Assembly (NCBI GenBank): GCA_913049565.1
Contig: CAJWZG010000041.1
Location: forward strand, 1 to 15,314
Source of the DNA: an uncultured Gammaproteobacteria bacterium
GTDB lineage: Bacteria > Pseudomonadota > Gammaproteobacteria > Pseudomonadales > Azotimanducaceae_A
Direction of reading: 5' to 3'
DNA length: 15,314 nt
Part shown: positions 6,256 through 12,473 of the stretch, piece by piece
Numbering within the stretch: the first letter of the stretch is position 1
Layout: every line of letters starts with the position of its first letter
Notes under the pieces: model-generated
What the model saw: the letters and a program-made list of their open reading frames with translations, nothing else
What the model was told of the DNA's origin: nothing
The model's database searches: none
Translations under genes and position numbers: made by a program

Positions 6256-7401
6256 TTAGCGAAATCTAAGATTGTCCCGGGAAAGTTCTTGTATCGAAGA
6301 AACCCCCATCAACCGCATATCCCTTTCTATTTCTTCGTGCATGATCTGCAATGCACGTTCTACGCCTTGACTACCGGCTGCGGCCAAAGCATAAAGATAA
6401 AAGCGGCCTCCTCCCACTGCTTTCGCTCCTAAAGACAAAGCCTTTAACACGTGGCTTCCTCTTTGAATGCCGCTGTCTAATATAACGTCGATCTGGTCTC
6501 CAACAGCGCCTACGATTTCCTCTAATTGGTCAAAAGAAGAACGGCCGCCGTCCAGCTGCCGCCCCCCATGGTTCGATACAACGATCCCCGTGCATCCTAT
6601 CTCAACGGCGCGTTTTGCATCCTCTACGCTCATTACACCTTTAAGGCAAAACTGGCCATCCCAGAACTCGACCAAAGATGCTACGTCGTCCCAGTTCATC
6701 GTCGGGTCCAGCATTTCAGTGAAATAGCCCCCTACCGATAGCGATCCTTTCGACATGTCCACGAAGCTATCAAGCTGAGGAAATCCAAATTTTTTGTGGG
6801 TGAGATAATTTACAGCCCAAGTGGGTTTCACAATGAATTGGTACAACCCTCCTAGGGTTAAGTGAAAGGGAATGGAAAAACCAGTTTTAAGGTCTCTCTC
6901 TCTTTTACCTCCTGTTATCGTGTCAACGGTAAGCATCAAAATATCTACATTGGCAGTTTTTGCGGCTTCCAACATTGATTGGTTCAGTAATCGATCTTTG
7001 TGGAAATAGAACTGAAAACACTGCGGGCCGTCGTAAGATGCACGAATTTCTGAGAGGTTGGCCGTACCGAGGGACGAAACCCCAAAGAGCGTGCCATATT
7101 TGCTTGCTGCAGCGGCTACTGCATTTTCTCCTTCATGGTGAAATACACGTTGCAATGCTGTGGGAGAGCAGTAAATCGGCATGTCCATCTTGCAACCCAT
7201 GATTGTAACGCTTTGATCCACCTCTTTAGTGCCCTGCAGGACATTAGGCACTAAATCAACACGCTCAAAAGCCGCAGTATTTCGTGCATAAGTTGTCTCG
7301 TCCTCGGCTGCTCCGTCGATATAGTTAAAGATGGGGCTTGGCAACGTTCTCCTTGCGAGTTCCCTGAAATCATTGAAGCTGTGGCAATCCTGAATTTTCA
7401 C
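6256..7401 (-). CDS. FMN-dependent alpha-hydroxy-acid oxidase/dehydrogenase (LldD-like)
   Basis: A 381-residue TIM-barrel flavoenzyme of the lactate dehydrogenase/glycolate oxidase/mandelate dehydrogenase family, oxidising 2-hydroxy acids to 2-oxo acids. The N-terminal substrate-side Tyr is Y27 (FNYIDGAAEDE). The flavin site includes SPTALQ, SSLGTA, QFYFHKDR and LTVDT. The catalytic base is H278 in SNHGGRQLD. The phosphate-binding DGGxRRG loop is D309-S-G-I-Q-R-G, so its first Arg is Gln, and the usual GRP reads GRF. These changes suggest an unusual subgroup rather than standard LldD. The start is GTG at 7401-7399 with a GGGGA ribosome site about 7 nt upstream. The middle of the gene (about 6781-6960) is near 38% GC against about 55% nearby. 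It heads the minus-strand cluster and is divergent from the MFS genes. Confidence 0.88.
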   Translation of the reverse strand: MKIQDCHSFNDFRELARRTLPSPIFNYIDGAAEDETTYARNTAAFERVDLVPNVLQGTKEVDQSVTIMGCKMDMPIYCSPTALQRVFHHEGENAVAAAASKYGTLFGVSSLGTANLSEIRASYDGPQCFQFYFHKDRLLNQSMLEAAKTANVDILMLTVDTITGGKRERDLKTGFSIPFHLTLGGLYQFIVKPTWAVNYLTHKKFGFPQLDSFVDMSKGSLSVGGYFTEMLDPTMNWDDVASLVEFWDGQFCLKGVMSVEDAKRAVEIGCTGIVVSNHGGRQLDGGRSSFDQLEEIVGAVGDQIDVILDSGIQRGSHVLKALSLGAKAVGGGRFYLYALAAAGSQGVERALQIMHEEIERDMRLMGVSSIQELSRDNLRFR

Positions 7402-7574
7402 TTTTGTTCCCCAGAACGATGCTATTTTTTTAGGCCCGAGGGTGTTCTGCGTCGCACCGATTTAACAGCAGATCTAGGAGAGCCTCCCATATTTTACAGG
7501 CAGTACGTTCAACAAGAACACATGGATAAAGCTCGGAATCTACAATACTCTCAGAGGTATAGGGGAGAACAAAG
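7402..7574. promoter_or_regulatory. Divergent control region between flavoenzyme and MFS genes
   Basis: The 173-nt gap holds the control signals for both directions. A TACAAT -10-like hexamer at 7541-7546 would start a short leader before the ATG at 7575, but no good -35 is spaced from it, suggesting an activator. On the minus strand TAAAAT (complement of 7492-7497) is a candidate -10. GTTC/GAAC arms occur at 7406-7417 and 7507-7519, and GTGTTCT (7442-7448) with AGAACAC (7515-7521) is a perfect 7-bp inverted repeat. The MFS ribosome site GGGGAG is at 7562-7567. No regulator gene is adjacent. Confidence 0.45.
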
Positions 7575-8900
7575 ATGACTACTAGCCAAGATCCAGGCGC
7601 GAAGGATTATTTTTTTCTTTCGTTTCTGACGTTGCTTAATGTAATGAATTTTGTTGATCGACAACTACTTGCTAGCTTTGCGAACTGGATTGTTCCAGAC
7701 CTCGGGCTGACCAATACGCAGTTCGGTTTGCTAACGGGACTGATCTTTATATTTTTCTACTCGGTTGCCGGAGTCTTCATGGGCGTGCTGGCGGATCGCG
7801 TTAATCGAACCCGACTCATCGCTGCCGGCCTCGCACTCTGGAGCGCGCTGACGGCCTTATCCGGCATGGCGAAAGGTTTCGTAAGTTTGGCGATCCCCCG
7901 CTTGTTTATTGGTGTTGGCGAATCGATCATGACGCCGACGGCTATGTCGCTGCTCGCGGACCGTTTTCCTTCCGCTCGATTAGGTTTTGCGTCTGGTGTT
8001 TATTACATGGGCGTGCCCATTGGCGTTGCGGCCAGTCTGTTCGTTGTGGCTTATTTGGAACCACTGCTTGGTTGGCGCGGCTGCTTCTATGCCTTGGGTA
8101 GTATTGGTTTGGTGCTCGCGCTGATCATGCTCTTTATAAAAGAAACCCCACGCCGTCATGAAGTCGAGGCACTCGCGAAGAAAGAAACGTCGCAGGTTGC
8201 CGCAGTGCAAACGGAGATTGAACGACCAAGTGTGAAAGAAATGTTGGCCATCCTCCTGCGGGCTTTCAAAAGTTCCCCTGCTCTGTTGATGACAGTTTTG
8301 GGCGGTGTAGCCTTTCATTTTATTCTCGGAGCGGCCACCTTCGAACAATTGTGGTTCGTACAGGAGCGTGGATTTGATCGTACCGAGATAGCAGAACTCA
8401 GCGGTTGGCTTGCCTTCGCTGGCGGTATTGCCGGTAATCTATTTGGTGGCGTTGGCGGAGACTGGTTCCTGCGCAAGACGGGGATGGGGCGCCCCATGTT
8501 CCTGTTTTGGATCATGCTGGTTTTGACGCCTATTTCGCTTTACTACCGTGTGGTGGATCCAACAACCTTGTTTTTCATGTTCGGTATTTTTGTCGGTTAT
8601 TTTCAGCTGGGCTGTTTTTACGGTCCCACCTTCGCAACGGTGCAAGAGTTGGTACCACCGCAAATTCGCGGCACGGTCGTCGCTTTCTATATTCTGTCAC
8701 TGAACTTCTTTGGCCTTGGCTTGGGTGTAACGGGTGGTGGAATCATGGTGGACTGGATGATTGCTCAGGGCATTGCCGAACCCTATACCGTGACGCTACT
8801 GGCATTTACGGCTCTATCGCTGGTCGCGATCCCGCTGTTTTATTTCGCAGGCAGGCGCTTCGAACGTGATCGTGAGGCGCTTTACGCTTCCATGACCTAG
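7575..8900 (+). CDS. MFS transporter, Spinster-like
   Basis: A 441-residue inner-membrane carrier with about 12 hydrophobic segments. The first membrane helix carries D28-R29-Q (NFVDRQLL), the charged signature of the Spinster-like MFS group. Motif A follows in the loop between helices 2 and 3 (GVLADRVNRTR, 70-80). GVGESIMTPTAMSLLADRFP and a late GPTFATVQELVPPQIRG complete the pattern. A charged loop of about 40 residues (EVEALAKKETSQVAAVQTEIERP) separates the two six-helix bundles. The ATG has GGGGAG about 7 nt upstream. It lies 36 nt before a second, related carrier gene and is divergent from the flavoenzyme cluster, so it probably imports (or exports) a substrate or product of that pathway. 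The specific substrate cannot be deduced. Confidence 0.92.
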   Translation: MTTSQDPGAKDYFFLSFLTLLNVMNFVDRQLLASFANWIVPDLGLTNTQFGLLTGLIFIFFYSVAGVFMGVLADRVNRTRLIAAGLALWSALTALSGMAKGFVSLAIPRLFIGVGESIMTPTAMSLLADRFPSARLGFASGVYYMGVPIGVAASLFVVAYLEPLLGWRGCFYALGSIGLVLALIMLFIKETPRRHEVEALAKKETSQVAAVQTEIERPSVKEMLAILLRAFKSSPALLMTVLGGVAFHFILGAATFEQLWFVQERGFDRTEIAELSGWLAFAGGIAGNLFGGVGGDWFLRKTGMGRPMFLFWIMLVLTPISLYYRVVDPTTLFFMFGIFVGYFQLGCFYGPTFATVQELVPPQIRGTVVAFYILSLNFFGLGLGVTGGGIMVDWMIAQGIAEPYTVTLLAFTALSLVAIPLFYFAGRRFERDREALYASMT

Positions 8901-8936
8901 CCGGGTACTGCACCGATTTATGAGGGAAAAATTTTG

Positions 8937-10292
8937 GTGAATGAAGAAGCAACAAATCTTTCGGCAGCGGATGCAGGGTCTGATAAACAGCAGGCGCGGG
9001 TTGACGAGTTGATGCAGTCGTCTTGGTACCGTTGGTATGCGCTGGCGATTTTAGTCTTGGTGTATTGCTCAAGCCACGTAGACCGACAAATCATGGGTAT
9101 TCTGTTAGAGCCCATCAAGTTGGAGCTCGGGGCCAGCGATACTCAGATGGGCTTTCTGATCGGTCTCACCTTCGCCATTTTCTACGCCACTTTGGGCATG
9201 CCCATCGCGATGCTGGCGGATCGAACAAACCGCCGGAACATTATCGCTTTGGCCACAACCATCTGGTCAGGTATGACCGTGGTTTGTGCGTTCGTCGGTA
9301 GTTATGCCCAGCTTGCTATGGCACGCATCGGCGTGGGTGTTGGTGAGGCGGGGTCGAGTCCCCCATCGCACTCAATGATCTCTGATCTGTTTCCTCAGGC
9401 ACAGCGGGCAACGGCCATGGGCATTTTTGCTATGGGTATCAACCTAGGGTTATTGATCGCTTATCTTGGAGGCGGCTGGATGAGCGAACACTGGGGCTGG
9501 CGCACTACGTTCATCGTCGTTGGTCTTCCCGGTATTTTGATTGCTCTGCTGGTGCGTTTTACCCTCATTGAGCCTCCTCGGGGAGCGTCTGAAGCAGCCA
9601 AACATGATCGGGCTAAAGCGCCGCGTTTGGGTGAGGTGTGGAAGTTTATGCTCAGCACCCGAGCTACCCGGCATGTGGTGTTTGGTTCGGCGCTGGCAGG
9701 CTTTGTCGGTTACGGGATGACGCTTTGGTTGCCTGCATTTTTTGTGCGCTCCCACGGACTGAGCCAAAGTGAAACAGGTCTAACGTTGGCTTTAATGGCG
9801 GGAATCGTTGGCGGCATTGGCACCTTCACTGCCGGCCGTTTAGCCGATTATCTCGCCCAACGTGATCCTCGCTGGCTCGCTTGGGTAGTCGCGCTTGGCA
9901 AGGGCGGCTTGGTGCCATTTTTGGTGGGTTTCTTCTGGATTACCGATTTCACTTCGGCACTGCTGCTGTATTTGATCCCGGCTTTTTTCGGCGGTTTCTA
10001 CTTGGCACCTACTTTCGCCATGGTGCAGCAGCTGGTGCCGGTGCAAATGCGCTCGGTTGCAGCGGCGATCTGTTTGTTTTTGCTGAACATCATAGGCATG
10101 GGATTGGGGCCACAAGGCGTTGGCATATTGAGCGATGTGTTCTCGGCAGAATACGGCTCTGAGTCGCTGAGATATTCGTTGATGGTCTTTAGCTTGGTGA
10201 ATCTATGGTGTGCTTGGCACTACTTTCAGGCGGCAAAGACACTTCAGCATGATACCCAGAGGGTCGCCGACATGGTCGCCGCTGGAACCTAA
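8937..10292 (+). CDS. MFS transporter, Spinster-like (second copy)
   Basis: A 451-residue carrier related to the gene before it: both share V-D-R-Q in helix 1 (here HVDRQIM), ADRxNR in motif A, GVGE in helix 4/5, and PTFAxVQxLVPxQxR near helix 10. An extra soluble N terminus of about 28 residues precedes the first helix. Two starts are possible, TTG at 8934 and GTG at 8937, both served by GAGGG at 8922-8926 (7 and 10 nt away); GTG is preferred as the commoner codon. Sequence divergence is large, so this is an old duplication or two independently recruited relatives. It is almost certainly co-transcribed with the first carrier. The stop codon interlocks with that of the convergent protease gene. 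Confidence 0.92.
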   Translation: MNEEATNLSAADAGSDKQQARVDELMQSSWYRWYALAILVLVYCSSHVDRQIMGILLEPIKLELGASDTQMGFLIGLTFAIFYATLGMPIAMLADRTNRRNIIALATTIWSGMTVVCAFVGSYAQLAMARIGVGVGEAGSSPPSHSMISDLFPQAQRATAMGIFAMGINLGLLIAYLGGGWMSEHWGWRTTFIVVGLPGILIALLVRFTLIEPPRGASEAAKHDRAKAPRLGEVWKFMLSTRATRHVVFGSALAGFVGYGMTLWLPAFFVRSHGLSQSETGLTLALMAGIVGGIGTFTAGRLADYLAQRDPRWLAWVVALGKGGLVPFLVGFFWITDFTSALLLYLIPAFFGGFYLAPTFAMVQQLVPVQMRSVAAAICLFLLNIIGMGLGPQGVGILSDVFSAEYGSESLRYSLMVFSLVNLWCAWHYFQAAKTLQHDTQRVADMVAAGT

Positions 10293-11860
10293 GCGCCTCC
10301 AACAGATTCGATACGGGTGATACTGAGTTGCACCCGGCCTGATCCGGGATATAGCCGAGTGGTCACCTGTGTAACCTGGTTGGGAGAGAGGGCGGTAATG
10401 GGCTGGTCGTAACTGCGCACGACGCCTTGGGCGTCGATTAGGCGAATTTTTATCCAGACACCGTTTAAGGCTCTAGGCGTCCAGTTGGTTGCCTCCATAA
10501 TCAGGGTCCCCTGATCGCTGATACCCCAGCGCAAACCCACTAGACTAGTCGGATTGCTTTTGCTCCGTAGAGTCACCAAGGATGTCAATGCGGTTTGGCC
10601 TGCCGCGCCAGAGCCTTGTGCCGCCTTTGCGTACAGCGCATCAGCTTCGCTCAGATTGCCCTCGCGCTCCGCAATGGCTCCTAGTGTTTGATAGGCTTGA
10701 GCAGTTTGCAGCAGTTCCAAGCTGCGGTTGAGATGGCGTTTAGCTTTGGCAATTCGGGCGCGATTCTCATTCAAGACACCGCTACGTAGTAGCGGGTAGA
10801 AAAATTTTGGGTTTAGTTTGATTGCTTGATCATAGGCGCGTTCGGCGCTGTCCAAAGCATTTCCCTCAAACTCCAGGTCGCCTAACAGAGCGTAGAAGTG
10901 AGCTTCGTTCGGCTCGAGGTCTATCGCTTGGTCAACCAGACGCCTGGCTGCTTGGAAACGATTGTCCGCAACCGCTTGGCGAGCCTCGTCATAGGCTTCG
11001 TAAGCGGCTTTGGTTTGCGTTAGCCGGGACATGGCTTGGCGATAGCGTTCTCTTCCCTCCACGCCACCGGTTGGTAGTGTGTCGACATGGCTGCGATTGG
11101 CTTTCAATCGCTCTAGAGAAGGAGGGTGGCTAGCGAACAAACCTCGCAAAAAATCGGGCTGTTGACGATCCTTTAGTTCCACAAAAGTCTGTTGTAAGTC
11201 AACAGCCCCCATGGGGTTGTAGCCTGCTCGACTCATGTAGTTCATGCCGTAAATATCGGATTCTCGTTCGTCATCGCGACCATACTTGGCGTTGAGCAGT
11301 GCGGCGCCTGCGCCGGCACCTATGGTTGCTACTCGCTCATAGCCGCTGTTGTTTGCTGCTACCCCTGCAGCGAGTACGGCGGCCTGTAGCATGACGCCGC
11401 GTTGCATAGCTTGGGCACTGTGCTTGGCTGCCGCGTGAACGATTTCATGGCCCAATACCGCCGCCAACTCGGCCTCGCTATCGAGTTCTGTCAGCAAGCC
11501 TCGGTTGATGGCGATTTTGCCGCCGGGCATAGCCCATGCGTTGGGGGTTGAATCATTGATCACCACGAACTCATAGGGTAGCGAGCGATCGCTTACTGCC
11601 GCGAGTTTGTTGCCTACCTCCTGAACGTAACCCTGTACTCGGGGGTCCGCTACATAGTCTCCACCTTGGCTTTGGCGCGCCGGCAGATACTGTTGCGCGC
11701 CCGTTTTAAGCTCCCATCGCTCTGAAACTAAGCTGAGTTCGTTCTTGCCGGTGACGGGATTAGTTGCGCAGCTGGCTAAACTAATGCCTGCAACCAACAG
11801 ACAAAGACTTTTCGACTTCGTAGCCGAGGAAACAAAAGGCTTTCGGTATCGGAGATTCAA
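10289..11860 (-). CDS. M48 family zinc metalloprotease with TPR domain, lipoprotein (BepA/LoiP-like)
   Basis: A 523-residue periplasmic protease. A signal peptide ends in the lipobox LASC (C31), followed by ATNPVTGKNELSLVSE, a sequence common at the front of M48 lipoproteins. Zinc ligands are H138-E139-x-x-H142 in GHEIVHAAAKH and E200 in ERESDIYGM. From about residue 280 TPR-type repeats follow (DQAIDLEPNEAHFYALLGDLEF, YDQAIKLNPKFF and two more), then a beta-rich tail. The layout matches BepA (protease plus TPR), which monitors outer-membrane protein assembly, but BepA has a cleaved signal while this one appears lipid-anchored. The start is TTG at 11860 with only GGGA as a ribosome site. It follows the TPR lipoprotein by 40 nt and is likely the third gene of the mrcB operon. 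Substrates are unknown. Confidence 0.9.
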   Translation of the reverse strand: MNLRYRKPFVSSATKSKSLCLLVAGISLASCATNPVTGKNELSLVSERWELKTGAQQYLPARQSQGGDYVADPRVQGYVQEVGNKLAAVSDRSLPYEFVVINDSTPNAWAMPGGKIAINRGLLTELDSEAELAAVLGHEIVHAAAKHSAQAMQRGVMLQAAVLAAGVAANNSGYERVATIGAGAGAALLNAKYGRDDERESDIYGMNYMSRAGYNPMGAVDLQQTFVELKDRQQPDFLRGLFASHPPSLERLKANRSHVDTLPTGGVEGRERYRQAMSRLTQTKAAYEAYDEARQAVADNRFQAARRLVDQAIDLEPNEAHFYALLGDLEFEGNALDSAERAYDQAIKLNPKFFYPLLRSGVLNENRARIAKAKRHLNRSLELLQTAQAYQTLGAIAEREGNLSEADALYAKAAQGSGAAGQTALTSLVTLRSKSNPTSLVGLRWGISDQGTLIMEATNWTPRALNGVWIKIRLIDAQGVVRSYDQPITALSPNQVTQVTTRLYPGSGRVQLSITRIESVGGA

Positions 11861-11900
11861 TACAATGTGTCCCAGTTTGTTATTGAATTAGGTCAACGCG

Positions 11901-12473
11901 CTAGCCGCTACCGCGTTGATAGCGTTGACGAATATTTTGTGCATCGCGCTGCCGCCCCTGTGCTTCATAGACACTGGCAAGTTGCAGCCACGCGGCAGTT
12001 TGCTGGCTCCGATCACTGCCCGCCAGAGCAATAGCTTTCCTGGCATGCTGAAATGCGGTTTGTTGATCACCCTGCTCGAGGTGAGCTTTGCTCAGCCGCA
12101 CCCACAGCAGCGATTCTCTGGGCTCAATGCGAACAGCTCTCTCGAGTAACATAATGGCGGTCCTGGGCTCTTTTGACGCAAGGGCTGTGTTGGCCCGTGC
12201 CAGTAAGATCTTCGCAGCACTGCTCTTGGGCAATGCCTGTTTCAAAGGAGGTTGGGACGGTGCGCCAACTGATTGGGCGGCCGGCGCCTCCTGCACCCTA
12301 TCATGCGTTGTATCCACCTTGTCGACAGCCGTTACAGGTACGTTACCGCCCGTCGCGGTGCAGCTTGTTAGAAATACGGCGGCGAGCACGGAAGCAAAAA
12401 TATAGGCCGAATTTTGCTTCGTTGAAACAGATCCAGATGGTCCAGCTTGCAGCTCAGTGTTGGTCGCCGTCAT
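11901..12473 (-). CDS. TPR lipoprotein, LpoP-like candidate activator of PBP1b
   Basis: A 190-residue lipoprotein. The lipobox is LTSC with C38 after an unusually long N-region; a Pro/Ala/Gln-rich disordered linker follows (about 40-85). The C-terminal half holds two to three TPR units (ARANTALASKEPRTAIMLLERAVRIEP; LWVRLSKAHLEQGDQQTAFQHARKAIAL; AWLQLASVYEAQGRQRDAQNIRQRY). The ATG overlaps the mrcB stop in an ATGA junction, so translation is coupled to PBP1b. In Pseudomonas aeruginosa the outer-membrane TPR lipoprotein LpoP activates PBP1b, and I recall such genes lying next to the PBP1b gene. This protein fits that pattern in size, anchor, linker and TPRs. The link is inference from architecture and position; no direct homology search was possible. 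Confidence 0.85.
   Translation of the reverse strand: MTATNTELQAGPSGSVSTKQNSAYIFASVLAAVFLTSCTATGGNVPVTAVDKVDTTHDRVQEAPAAQSVGAPSQPPLKQALPKSSAAKILLARANTALASKEPRTAIMLLERAVRIEPRESLLWVRLSKAHLEQGDQQTAFQHARKAIALAGSDRSQQTAAWLQLASVYEAQGRQRDAQNIRQRYQRGSG

Noticed and set aside
7381..7578. A 65-codon open frame covering the divergent control region
   Set aside because: It begins inside the flavoenzyme gene on the opposite strand, has no ribosome site or recognisable protein, and fills a gap expected to be regulatory.
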